Shown in pieces: positions 32,036 through 39,958 of a DNA stretch of 64,000 nucleotides (the stretch's first letter is position 1; the number at the start of each line of letters is the position of its first letter). The position numbers and the translations under genes were made by a program. Under the pieces are notes generated by a model. The model worked only from the letters and a program-made list of their open reading frames with translations. It searched no databases and had not been told where the DNA came from. The DNA lies in the IMG/VR virus record IMGVR_UViG_3300044630_006293, positions 124,001-188,000 of that record; one strand, 5' to 3'. The stretch is from a virus.

Positions 32036-32188
32036 GGTTACGAATTTCCATTTAATGGAATCTAAGATAACCATGTTATTAATAACACGAGCAAAGAAAG
32101 GATCAGCTTTCCGCGCGTTGATTAGAGCAATCTGTAGAGTCTGTGACGATTCTTCAGACATTAGCTCACGGATAGGATATGTATTCAC
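32030..32188 (-). CDS. small hypothetical protein, 52 aa
   Basis: GTG start at 32188, chosen because TAGGAGG lies six bases upstream; the longer ATG frame lacks one. Helical product (SEESSQTLQIALINARKADP) with basic C-terminus ending KWKFVTK. Preceded by a long hairpin leader and followed by a strong terminator. Confidence 0.6.
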   Translation of the reverse strand: MNTYPIRELMSEESSQTLQIALINARKADPFFARVINNMVILDSIKWKFVTK

Positions 32189-32269
32189 GTTGCACCTCCT
32201 AGTGCTACTATGGGAAAGTCGCAAAGGACAATCCCCTTTTCTTGGGTAGAGGGGGGTTGAGCAGTTTTG

Positions 32270-32367
32270 CGCAGAGCATACTCAGGCTCCGTCTGTGCAT
32301 TTTACCAAGGACTACAGATATCCTTGAACCCCGTCGGGTAAGCAGTTTAAAGACATACTCAGGTCTT
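32270..32367 (-). promoter_or_regulatory. paired leader hairpins with shared CTGAGTAT loop
   Basis: Read leftward, AAGAC-CTGAGTAT-GTCTT (32350-32367) and GAGC-CTGAGTAT-GCTC (32274-32289, with outer CAGA/TCTG pairs) share an identical 8-base loop on different stems. Each is followed by AAACTGCT. They lie in the 185-nt leader between two leftward genes. Confidence 0.55.
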
Positions 32368-32373
32368 CACGAG

Positions 32374-32805
32374 TCACCAAGGTTCGTCGTTATCATCCAC
32401 AACTGGAGACTGGAATTCAAGTTCTGTTACCAAACCCTTAAGGTCGGTAAAGAACTCGTCTTCTTCTTCAGTTGTAGCAACGACTACTTGCTTGTCAGTG
32501 ACACGCATAGCAGCCTTGAGTGCAGCAAAGTCCGCGAATTTGATATTCATGGAACCGTTGCTGGTTGCTTGGATGGCGGTCAAATCAATGACCAACGTGG
32601 CTACCTTTTTGCCGAAGATTTCCCGCAAGAAATTAGCCATGTTAACTTGAGCCGACTTAGTAGGTAGATTAACCCACACAGTAGACTCAGGAAACAGTGG
32701 GCTAGTTTTGCCAGAAATAGGCTTGAGCCACAAGGAAGACTTGTTCACGTCCGGAGAAGTGTTCAAGTAGACCTCAGTTTGCATTGCGTTGAGTGTATCA
32801 CTCAT
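32374..32805 (-). CDS. hypothetical protein with SSB-like acidic tail, 143 aa
   Basis: A GC-richer gene. The product begins MSDTLNAMQTEVYLNTSPDV, has a central KVATLVIDLTAIQ strand region, and ends VVDDNDEPW, an acidic tail with Pro-Trp reminiscent of SSB or T7 gp2.5 tips. TTGGAGGTGCC precedes the ATG. A DNA-replication accessory role is plausible; the family is not recognised. Confidence 0.65.
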   Translation of the reverse strand: MSDTLNAMQTEVYLNTSPDVNKSSLWLKPISGKTSPLFPESTVWVNLPTKSAQVNMANFLREIFGKKVATLVIDLTAIQATSNGSMNIKFADFAALKAAMRVTDKQVVVATTEEEDEFFTDLKGLVTELEFQSPVVDDNDEPW

Positions 32806-33173
32806 TTTGGCACCTCCAAGTGCTTGATGTTGTGGGTATCGGTTGATATCCCTTTTCTTGGATAGACCACGCCGAAGCGCAACTACCCGAGATTTTGCTG
32901 TGAGTCTTGCGTGGACTTTCCGCGCAGTGACTTTAGAATATACGCTTAGCGAGCCCCCACAGGGCGAGCGTAGCGTTGGCAGATAAGTGTTGCGTGGGGT
33001 TTCCGCGCAGTGACTTTAGAATGTAGGCGTAGCGAGTCCTCACGGGACGAGCGTAGCGTTGATAGGGGAGTGTGAACCACGAAGGTAGCCCGGAGTTGTT
33101 CCGGAGACTCGAGGTAGGCCCTTTCTGGGGACTGATTGAGTCCTCCCCTAGGGTTTTAGAATAACTCTAACTA
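32806..33173 (-). repeat. leader region with two 83-bp tandem structured repeats
   Basis: Two copies start at 32908 and 32991 (TGCGTGG...TTTCCGCGCAGTGACTTTAGAAT, then TAGCGAG...GAGCGTAGCG). Each holds a hairpin whose stem differs compatibly: GCCC/GGGC in the first, GTCC/GGAC in the second, around a conserved CAC loop. No gene is visible in this 368-bp gap; it is the leader of the leftward gene at 32374 or a pair of small RNAs. Confidence 0.6.
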
Positions 33174-35954
33174 CTACTTGTCCCTGTTACGGAACCAGAG
33201 CATTGCCTCATAGAAGTACTCAAGGACCATATGGTCAGAGTTCTTGGGAGAGGTGAAGAGCCAACGATCAAAGTTATTCCGGTCGTCGTGCTTGAGCTTG
33301 ACTGACTCAGACTTCCTGATGTAGGACATGCGAGTCATGCTCAGGATGAACTTGTGGAACTTGACATCGTCGTTGAGCCTTTCCTTGTAGGAGGCAAAAC
33401 GATCAGCTATGGCAATTGCTACATTGTCATAGTGCTCAGAGATTGCAGCTTTGTCGTTCTTGATGTTTGCAGGAACGGTGAACTGGTTCTTGAGCTCCGT
33501 AACGAGTTTGCGGAAACGATCCTCATTCTGGCCATGGATGGTGATGTTCAACTCAGGGATCTCCTTGATGTTGACGTTCAGCCAGCTAATCATCTTGTTG
33601 TGAGTCTCACGCACCATCATTTCACGAGGGATCATGAAGTCACGAACAATCGGAGACTGCTCAGGAGAAAGATTGCCAAGCCAGCTATTGATGGCCCTGC
33701 TCTGCTTGAGGCGAATACATGCAGCATTCATGTTGCGACTGTACCACCAGTAGGCATCGATCTTCTTCTCAGTTACGAGAGTTGCAAGAGTATTGTCAGA
33801 CCACTTGACCAAAGTACTGAGGTCGTTCTTGTCACCCTTGCACTGTTGCAGAGCGTCAATCATATCCTCGTTTGCACATGGCAGAGTGTTGAATGGGGAA
33901 TCGTAGGTGCTATACCAAAGCATCTTGGTCTTAACTTGACCACCAACTCCTGCTCCCTTATAGAGAGAGGTGTTATAGTTGTAGCGAGTAAGTTCCCAGT
34001 TCCAAACAGGGTGCTGAGGACGGTCAGATCCACGAACCTTGGATGGAAGCTTGCCATTGCGAGCAGTGCTGTTGAACTTGTCAAAGTCCTTCTCGTAGAT
34101 GGTAGGAAGGTTGATTCCGTCATCCTTACCAAGGAAAACAGGTCCAAACCCGTCTACATCCATGATATGAAACTCACTCCAGTCATTTGGGGTGCGAACA
34201 ATGAATGCCACAAGGCGAGTATTGTTATCCTTAGTCACCATTAGGCGAATATGAACTCCAATCTCATCATCAAGGTCTGCACCACCAAGTTTGCCAAGGA
34301 TCTCAGCAGCTTGATTACCAGGGATCATGAATGTCTGAGTTTCCTCATGGTACATGCCCTCGTCGCTTGTAAGGTCTACATCATAGCCAGCAAGGTAAAC
34401 AACCTCTTTGGTCATGACATAAGCACGATAAGCCCATGGCATGAAGACGAATGACTTCTTTGACTTGGACGGAGCTTTCCAACAGGTGCCTACTTTACGA
34501 AGGCTGCCAGTGTTGTCATACTCATCCAGGAACATCTTCTTGAGTCCATTTGCTCGCATGAACATCATAGTCTGGCTGATACCAATACCAAGGTCAAGAT
34601 CATTAAGCATTGCTGCCATCTTGTTTGTCTTGGACGTGAACTGGCCATCATTGATGTGAGAGATCTTCTCAGCCTCAGTGGTTGCACGTTCTGGCATGAT
34701 GTTATTGAGCATCTCGATATCCTTGCCCTCTACCATGTCGTCGAAAGCTTTATCCAGCACAACCTGGAAGGTATCAAGCATCTCGCCAAACTCAAATACA
34801 CCAGGAATTCCCTGATATTGAGCAAGCATCTGATCATTAGTCTTGACTATGCCAGGACCATGGTGTGGTTCCAGTGTAATCATTTCCCAAGTACCATCAG
34901 TGCCAAACTCCTTCTTGAAGTTATCCACAGATGTAAAGATGTCATATGTCTCACCTTTACCAATGATACCAAGCTTACGAAAGCGAGCATTGATCTTATC
35001 ACGTTGTCCAGTGATGAGGTTACCCTTGATCAAGCCAGCTACACCATTCACGTTTGTAACAATACGAACGGTATGGTTGGTGATCTTATTATCATTTATC
35101 TGACGCACAATGTGACCATGGCCACTATTGCGATAGACATACCGTACTGTTTCTACGGCACCGATAGAGATACCATCCATAGTCTTCTCAGCAGCAAGGT
35201 CATCAACCAGGTGAGGAAGAGCTTTGCGGATCTCCTGATAGGACAAGACCTTGATACGGAGCTTCTTGCTGTCACCTTTGTGAACTGCATATCCACTAAC
35301 GGACTTGACTAGTTCCACAAGACGCTTTACCATCTTATCGGAGTTGCCAATAACAAAGCCATACTTAGCCATGTTGACATAGTCTTTGCTGTTGTAGCCC
35401 TTGATACGGATGGTGGTTTCTGCATCGAAGTCAGCATAACCAAAGATGATATCCTTAGGCTTGCTGATAAGAGATGAATCAACCTTCTGATGGTCACCAG
35501 TGAATGGGTTCTTGAAAGCTGTGATGGTTACACAAAAGCTCTCATGAGAAAACCGATCCTCAAGCATGGCAAACTTGTAGTTACCACGGTTGATTTCGTG
35601 AACGATGACAACACCTATCTTGGTGAGCCAATAATCAGGATCGTTAGTAATAACACGGCTGATTACTGTGTCGTTAATTGTGGTAGTTTCAATCAAGTAT
35701 TCCTTGATCATAGCACCTCCTTGGGTAGTGGTCTTTACCATGTTTGGCTCCTTTTTGTTGTCCTGAATATTTACATCAGGGTTAAGGTGGTTAGTGGTCC
35801 GGTCAAAAGGCTGAGTGACCTCTTGCTTGGGAGCACCTTTGATTGTGCCGGACTTCTGGTCCAAGAGAAGCTGGGAAGCAACTGCATAGCTGCTATCAGC
35901 CTCAACGGGGATCCATATATCGGATCCGGTATACTTGACGAGATATGTCTTCAT
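33174..35954 (-). CDS. 926-aa protein, paralogue of the 843-aa protein, distantly RNA-polymerase-like (tentative)
   Basis: A GC-rich gene with strong AAAGGAG. It shares ordered motifs with the 843-aa protein: LIKGN (308-312), GGADLDDE (557-564), FIVRTPN (584-590) at the same 27-residue distance, KGAGVGGQVKTKM (666-678) and CANEDMIDALQQ (693-704). This supports common descent. D-L-D-D-E could be a degenerate DbDGD loop of two-barrel RNA polymerases, but the glycine and third Asp differ. A ~90-residue N-terminal extension contains a small YLVKYTGSDIWIPVEADS domain that resembles phage short beta modules. An internal MIKEYLIET methionine could be a second start. Confidence 0.5.
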   Translation of the reverse strand: MKTYLVKYTGSDIWIPVEADSSYAVASQLLLDQKSGTIKGAPKQEVTQPFDRTTNHLNPDVNIQDNKKEPNMVKTTTQGGAMIKEYLIETTTINDTVISRVITNDPDYWLTKIGVVIVHEINRGNYKFAMLEDRFSHESFCVTITAFKNPFTGDHQKVDSSLISKPKDIIFGYADFDAETTIRIKGYNSKDYVNMAKYGFVIGNSDKMVKRLVELVKSVSGYAVHKGDSKKLRIKVLSYQEIRKALPHLVDDLAAEKTMDGISIGAVETVRYVYRNSGHGHIVRQINDNKITNHTVRIVTNVNGVAGLIKGNLITGQRDKINARFRKLGIIGKGETYDIFTSVDNFKKEFGTDGTWEMITLEPHHGPGIVKTNDQMLAQYQGIPGVFEFGEMLDTFQVVLDKAFDDMVEGKDIEMLNNIMPERATTEAEKISHINDGQFTSKTNKMAAMLNDLDLGIGISQTMMFMRANGLKKMFLDEYDNTGSLRKVGTCWKAPSKSKKSFVFMPWAYRAYVMTKEVVYLAGYDVDLTSDEGMYHEETQTFMIPGNQAAEILGKLGGADLDDEIGVHIRLMVTKDNNTRLVAFIVRTPNDWSEFHIMDVDGFGPVFLGKDDGINLPTIYEKDFDKFNSTARNGKLPSKVRGSDRPQHPVWNWELTRYNYNTSLYKGAGVGGQVKTKMLWYSTYDSPFNTLPCANEDMIDALQQCKGDKNDLSTLVKWSDNTLATLVTEKKIDAYWWYSRNMNAACIRLKQSRAINSWLGNLSPEQSPIVRDFMIPREMMVRETHNKMISWLNVNIKEIPELNITIHGQNEDRFRKLVTELKNQFTVPANIKNDKAAISEHYDNVAIAIADRFASYKERLNDDVKFHKFILSMTRMSYIRKSESVKLKHDDRNNFDRWLFTSPKNSDHMVLEYFYEAMLWFRNRDK

Positions 35955-36079
35955 GACATTCTCCTTTCCCTCAGCTTTATACTGAGAAGATAACAGGAAC
36001 CGCCTGTTGACGGGGATTCAGGGATCTCTACCCTATCCGTAAAAAAAGAGCTCCCCCAGAGCCGAAGCCCTGAGGGAGA
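35955..36079 (-). promoter_or_regulatory. leader unit 1: terminator plus hairpin leader
   Basis: Read leftward: terminator stem CTCCCTCAGGGC-TTCG-GCTCTGGGGGAG with TTTTTTT (36040-36079), then an AACAGG/CCTGTT hairpin, then CTCAG-TATAAAG-CTGAG just before AAAGGAG of the 926-aa gene. The terminator closes the upstream 45-aa gene. A near copy lies at 36246-36369. Confidence 0.75.
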
Positions 36080-36107
36080 CACGTTTCTTATATACTTCTG
36101 AGGATAG

Positions 36108-36245
36108 TTAGTCCTCGTCAGCAGGGTCACAGATGCAGCCTTCAAAGCCACAATCCTGACACCTGCCAGTGTAGTATTCTTCGCTAGACACACAATCAAT
36201 ATCACATTGATCGATGGTGTGCAAGCAGTCTGGACAGTACCTCAT
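36108..36245 (-). CDS. small zinc-finger protein, 45 aa
   Basis: Start at MRYCPDC (36245) with AAAGGAG upstream; the longer frame would run into the duplicated leader. CPDC, CDIDC, CQDC and CIC make seven to eight cysteines in 45 residues, a zinc-binding knuckle with acidic tail DPADED. Flanked by the duplicated leader/terminator units, so it is its own transcription unit. Confidence 0.6.
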   Translation of the reverse strand: MRYCPDCLHTIDQCDIDCVSSEEYYTGRCQDCGFEGCICDPADED

Positions 36246-36369
36246 GGCACTCTCCTTTCCCCCAGCTTGATACTGAGAAAGTAACAGGAACCGCCTGTTG
36301 ACGGGGATAAGAGATCGGTCTCCTATCCATAAAAAAAAAGTTCCCCCAGAGCCGAAGCCCCAGGGGAAC
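36246..36369 (-). promoter_or_regulatory. leader unit 2: terminator plus hairpin leader
   Basis: A near copy of unit 1: terminator GTTCCCCTGGGGC-TTCG-GCTCTGGGGGAAC followed by nine T (36330-36369), the AACAGG/CCTGTT hairpin, CTCAG-TATCAAG-CTGGG, then AAAGGAG of the 45-aa gene. Confidence 0.75.
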
Positions 36370-36409
36370 AATTTTCTTATTTTTAATTAACCTTATTTAC
36401 TAATAGGTA

Positions 36410-36685
36410 TTAGTAGCAACGTTGACACAAAAGCATGTCAGCATTTGCTACAGTACTAGGGTCGTACAATCCACTACACATGGAGCAACGCTCTGCTGTG
36501 ATGGTGGGCTGTGACTTAGCTACCTTTGTAAGCCTTTTCTTTACCGATGCTTTCGGAAAGATCCGGACATAACATGCGTCACAGTAGGACCACATCCTGC
36601 TGCGATGACCCTCTGGATACTTTGGCAGTAGTGGATTACCACACCTGCATCCAGGGTTAGTGCATGTATAGGAGTAAAGCTTCAT
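36410..36685 (-). CDS. zinc-ribbon protein, 91 aa
   Basis: Three Cys pairs: CTNPGCRC (8-15), CDAC (35-38), CSMC with CQRC at the end, on a Lys/Arg-rich linker (KASVKKRLTKVAK). Probably one or two zinc ribbons that bind nucleic acid. AAAGGA precedes the ATG. No family recognised. Confidence 0.65.
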   Translation of the reverse strand: MKLYSYTCTNPGCRCGNPLLPKYPEGHRSRMWSYCDACYVRIFPKASVKKRLTKVAKSQPTITAERCSMCSGLYDPSTVANADMLLCQRCY

Positions 36686-36697
36686 GCTTATTCCTTT

Positions 36698-36934
36698 CTA
36701 TTGGTTACCAGGAAGCTGGATTAGCTGACCTGGGGTGATGTCACTACCGTACTGCAGGACAAGCTGATCGATAGCTACTTCGATGTTGCTTGTGCAGTGT
36801 AGCTGTGCAATAGCTACGATGGTATCCCCACTACGAACAGTGTGGATTGAACCGTCGCAAACTGCAACCTTGCTTGAACAACCCATTACAGTGACTGTAA
36901 GGACTGAGATGAGTATGACAATAGCTTTACGCAT
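36698..36934 (-). CDS. LysM lipoprotein, 78 aa
   Basis: A lipoprotein signal peptide with lipobox VMGC (Cys19), then a single LysM domain (about 30-76: HTVRSGDTIVAIAQ ... TPGQLIQLP). LysM binds peptidoglycan, so the mature protein should be membrane-anchored and grip the wall; superinfection exclusion is a common role of small phage lipoproteins. AAAGGAG precedes the ATG. Confidence 0.85.
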   Translation of the reverse strand: MRKAIVILISVLTVTVMGCSSKVAVCDGSIHTVRSGDTIVAIAQLHCTSNIEVAIDQLVLQYGSDITPGQLIQLPGNQ

Positions 36935-37058
36935 TGTTCTCCTTTGTTAGTGATGGTAAGACCCCATACCCGGGTGGGCATGTTAAAAGGTCAAAGGACA
37001 CGTATGTATCCACTATTACCACCCTAAAATTTTTCCCTTATTTTTACCCTAGTATGAC

Positions 37059-37086
37059 TTTATATACATTTATATATGTTTCTCAA
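37059..37086 (-). promoter_or_regulatory. leftward promoter for the LysM lipoprotein operon
   Basis: TTGAGA (37081-37086, leftward) and TATAAA (37059-37064) with a 16-base spacer, in the 250-bp divergent region between the leftward and rightward genes. The rightward side has TATACT at 37113-37118 without a good -35. No ORF seems coding here. Confidence 0.5.
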
Positions 37087-37184
37087 AAAAGTTTTCCCTA
37101 CAGGTTGCAATCTATACTCACACCTGATAGGTTCTGGGTATTCGGGAAGGCCCCGGGAAATAAAAAACCATAAAGGATAAATCA

Positions 37185-37382
37185 ATGAACTTCATGAACT
37201 GCGATAAGTGTGTATCAGAATTCATCATTAAAGATGCTATGTCTAGCTCTGTACGTTGTCCTGATTGCTCTATGTGGGTAGATACAGAGCCGGCAGAGAA
37301 TTATTCTTCTAGACACTATGGAAAAGGATATGTAGACGAGTATGTGGATTTTGACATGGATAATTATGGGTATGCAAACTGA
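37185..37382 (+). CDS. small zinc-ribbon protein, 65 aa
   Basis: CDKC (6-9) and CPDC (25-28) form a compact zinc ribbon, followed by an acidic/aromatic tail (YVDEYVDFDMDNYGYAN). AAAGGA lies before the ATG. It begins the first rightward unit and is followed by the 178-aa gene after 14 bases. Confidence 0.65.
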   Translation: MNFMNCDKCVSEFIIKDAMSSSVRCPDCSMWVDTEPAENYSSRHYGKGYVDEYVDFDMDNYGYAN

Positions 37383-37396
37383 AGGGCACACAGACA

Positions 37397-37933
37397 ATGC
37401 TTAATAAAACAAATAGAAAACTTATAGTAGCATCAGAGAAGTTGTTCTCATCAAACAGTCTTTTACAAGAGTTCATGAAAGATCATGATATTCTAACTTT
37501 TAATTACGATACTTCTATAGACCTAGAGGAAAACTCTAGAGAAGTCTGGAAGAAGTTCAAAATGATCCAGGACTACTCCTATGAAAAAGTTGTTTTAATG
37601 GCTCATGGAGTTGACTGTAATATTATTTATCCCTTGTATCGAAACAAGAAGCTCGACTTTGATGCGGCGGTTTTTGTAGATTATAAGAATCCAGACACAT
37701 TACTTATTCCTCCTTCTTATGAGCAAGCTTTGAAAAAGTCTAAAGTAAAGATTTATTCTTTTTCTACAAGAAATAAAAAAGAAACACCATGTGCAGTTAT
37801 ACAAAGCCACCAATCGTTACCATGGTACTACACCATTAGGTCACGCAGACTAGCACAGGAAATATATGGATGTGTTGTGTATGACACGTACCAAGAGAAC
37901 TACTTGAGTGGAGCTAACTCAAAGTTAATCTAA
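37397..37933 (+). CDS. hypothetical alpha/beta protein, 178 aa
   Basis: Alternating strands and helices with KVVLMAHGVDCNIIYPLY and DFDAAVFVDYKNPDTLLIPP. The AHGVD turn resembles alpha/beta hydrolase or Rossmann-like loops, but no catalytic triad is evident. No family recognised. Confidence 0.65.
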   Translation: MLNKTNRKLIVASEKLFSSNSLLQEFMKDHDILTFNYDTSIDLEENSREVWKKFKMIQDYSYEKVVLMAHGVDCNIIYPLYRNKKLDFDAAVFVDYKNPDTLLIPPSYEQALKKSKVKIYSFSTRNKKETPCAVIQSHQSLPWYYTIRSRRLAQEIYGCVVYDTYQENYLSGANSKLI

Positions 37934-37937
37934 GTAA

Positions 37938-38219
37938 CTAGCCTCGGTTCGGACCAATGTAAAGCTGATGAGCTTCTTCCGGACCGAGGTCTTTTACTAT
38001 TTCTTCTACATCTTTTTTAATAATACGAGACATTTCCAAAATGAGTTCCCATTGTTCCATGGGAAATACTGAAAAGACTATTTCACCTCGATCAGAGATG
38101 TGACCTGTGATCATCTTGTCTTCGTCTTCTTCGAGACCTTCTGGCAGTAAGAAGTCCATGAATTCTTGTCGAGATGTTTCGCTTTCAAAAAAGCTCATAA
38201 ATCTATTGAAAAAATCCAT
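37938..38219 (-). CDS. acidic hypothetical protein, 93 aa
   Basis: Converges with the upstream rightward gene only four bases away. Strongly acidic and helical (FFESETSRQEFMDFLLPEGL). Its 3' end contains an inverted repeat (CCTCGGT...ACCGAGG, ~37943-37997) that could act as a shared terminator inside the coding sequence. Confidence 0.6.
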   Translation of the reverse strand: MDFFNRFMSFFESETSRQEFMDFLLPEGLEEDEDKMITGHISDRGEIVFSVFPMEQWELILEMSRIIKKDVEEIVKDLGPEEAHQLYIGPNRG

Positions 38220-38306
38220 ATATACTAGAATCTCCTATACATATAAACTTATAGTAACGCCAGTAATTTGAAAAAAATCCAAAAAAATTTGTCGGCGGAA
38301 AGTTGG

Positions 38307-38441
38307 TTACTTTTCGAGCTTCTTAAACAAGTCGTAGTAATCTACGTAAGAACCTATCTGACTGACCTGAAGCTTTGTTGAGCTGTTATCTTTCTTTGGA
38401 TCCTGTCTTACGACCTTAAAGCATTTAATTTTCTTCTTCAT
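38307..38441 (-). CDS. small basic hypothetical protein, 44 aa
   Basis: ATG at 38441 with GGAG four bases upstream, overlapping the end of the previous gene. Product MKKKIKCFKVVRQDPKKDNS... ends DLFKKLEK. Basic, no motif. Confidence 0.5.
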   Translation of the reverse strand: MKKKIKCFKVVRQDPKKDNSSTKLQVSQIGSYVDYYDLFKKLEK

Positions 38442-38586
38442 CAATCTCCACCCAAAAATCGTCACAGTCTCTACACCTTACACTATATCTTTGTTTATTG
38501 TCTTCATAATCTTCTTTTGGAAGAGCCGTAAGAATAAACTTAGGGGGATAATTACAATCAGGACACAGTGTCGGGTTGAAACCCAT
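38425..38586 (-). CDS. small CxxC zinc protein, 53 aa
   Basis: Start at MGFNPTLCPD (38586), overlapping the recA end by 29 bases. CPDC and CRDC pairs 32 residues apart form a likely zinc ribbon; tail acidic (VEIDEEEN). Coupled to recA. Confidence 0.6.
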   Translation of the reverse strand: MGFNPTLCPDCNYPPKFILTALPKEDYEDNKQRYSVRCRDCDDFWVEIDEEEN

Positions 38587-39553
38587 TTTTAATTTGCTCC
38601 TCAACTTTTTTTGCAAGCTCAGAATCGCCTTTTAGTTTTTCTATGGCGTTGTCTCTACCCTGCGAGAAAGACTCGCCGTTATAATAAACCCAAGCACCAC
38701 GTTGTGTAAATAGCCCGGATTGCATTCCTAAATCCAAAAGGCATCCAAAGTTATCTACGCCTTTTCCATAGTAAATATCAAATTCAGTAATCTTCATTGG
38801 TGGAGCCATTTTATTCTTAATAATTTTGGCTTTGACTTTAATCCCAATTGAGTTTCCGGATTTGTCTTTCAAGTCTTCTTTCTTGCGAAGATCAATTCGA
38901 ACTGATGCTGCATACTTAAGTGCCATCCCACCAGGTGTAGTCTCTGGGTTACCAAACATAACTCCAATTTTACTTCTCAATTGATTAATGAAAATAATCA
39001 GAGTCTTATGCTCATTAGCTAGACCAACTAGCTTGCGCAAACCTTTTGACATCATTCGTGCCTGTAGACCCATCTGATTGGCCTCCATATCGCCTTCTAG
39101 CTCTGCTTTAGGAACTAATGAGGCAACTGAGTCAACTACGACAACGCCTATCTCTCCGGTGCGAATTAACCTATCTACAATTTCTAATGCTTGCTCGCCA
39201 TAATCTGGTTGAGCTAGTAGAAGATCATCTAAGTTTATTCCTAGTGCATCCATGTATGCTGGATCTAAAGCATGCTCTGCATCTATGTAAGCACACTTGA
39301 GTCCCATCTTTTGGGCTTGGGCAACTAGAGATAAAGAGATAGTAGATTTACCAGAAGATTCTGGCCCATAGATCTCTACGATTCTTCCTAGTGGAAGTCC
39401 ATCTATACCAAGAATAGAATCAAGTGACATTGCTCCAGTTGGAACAGATGGCCATTGTTTGACTTCGGAAGATCCGAGTCTCATTACTGCACCAATGCCA
39501 AACTGTCTTTCAAGTTGGGCAATTGCTAATTCAAGTGACTTTTCATCAGACAT
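38558..39553 (-). CDS. recA: RecA recombinase
   Basis: 331 aa, a full bacterial-type RecA core. Walker A GPESSGKST (63-71), Walker B VVVVDSVASLVPKAE, L1 EANQMGLQARMMSKGLRKL, L2 region FGNPETTPGGMALKY, and the C-terminal lid are all conserved. It would catalyse homologous pairing and strand exchange and repair of phage DNA. Bacterial RecA is usually ~345-350 aa; this copy has a short C-terminus. Most phages instead carry UvsX, so this is likely a host-derived gene. Confidence 0.97.
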   Translation of the reverse strand: MSDEKSLELAIAQLERQFGIGAVMRLGSSEVKQWPSVPTGAMSLDSILGIDGLPLGRIVEIYGPESSGKSTISLSLVAQAQKMGLKCAYIDAEHALDPAYMDALGINLDDLLLAQPDYGEQALEIVDRLIRTGEIGVVVVDSVASLVPKAELEGDMEANQMGLQARMMSKGLRKLVGLANEHKTLIIFINQLRSKIGVMFGNPETTPGGMALKYAASVRIDLRKKEDLKDKSGNSIGIKVKAKIIKNKMAPPMKITEFDIYYGKGVDNFGCLLDLGMQSGLFTQRGAWVYYNGESFSQGRDNAIEKLKGDSELAKKVEEQIKNGFQPDTVS

Positions 39554-39557
39554 GTTT

Positions 39558-39731
39558 CTATTGTACCATATTCATGTCATGTAGTTTTTGTTCTATGTCT
39601 TTTATTTCAGCAATTGTTGCTTTTCTTATTCTTCTTAATTCTTGTTTACTCTGCCAATCGTTTCCAAGCATTGCAGAGTCAACCATCTCTAGTAGTTTAT
39701 AGAGTTGTACTAATCTCGGTGGCTTACGCAT
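39558..39731 (-). CDS. small helical protein, 57 aa
   Basis: ATG at 39731; a continuous basic helix (KQELRRIRKATIAEIKDIEQ) after MRKPPRLVQLYKLLEMVD. Its stop lies four bases before the recA ATG, so it leads the recA operon. Not recognised. Confidence 0.55.
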   Translation of the reverse strand: MRKPPRLVQLYKLLEMVDSAMLGNDWQSKQELRRIRKATIAEIKDIEQKLHDMNMVQ

Positions 39732-39796
39732 TTATATCCTTTATTTGGTATACTTGAATAGTATTCAGATCGCATTATATCGTATTGGAGATTTAA

Positions 39797-39952
39797 ATGA
39801 AACAACCCAAAGGAAGTATTGACATTAAGCTTGAATTCCAAAGAGCTTTACTTATTCTAAATAAAAGAATAACAACTGTTGATGATCTTTTAATGTATTG
39901 GCATTTCTCTGGTCCGTGTCTAGAAGACAGACCTGAAATAGAAAATATCTAG
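39797..39952 (+). CDS. small hypothetical protein, 51 aa
   Basis: ATG with GGAG six bases upstream. Product MKQPKGSIDIKLEFQRALLI... with LNKRITTVDDLLMYWHF, helical. It ends just before the main rightward promoter. Confidence 0.55.
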   Translation: MKQPKGSIDIKLEFQRALLILNKRITTVDDLLMYWHFSGPCLEDRPEIENI

Positions 39953-39958
39953 AAAAAT

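Noticed and set aside
32242-32667. 141-aa rightward open frame
   Set aside because: Antisense to the 143-aa gene and its leader hairpins; no start signal, opposite to all neighbours.
33354-35993. several long rightward open frames (up to 296 aa)
   Set aside because: Antisense shadows of the 926-aa gene; the leftward frame has the strong ribosome site and coherent motifs.
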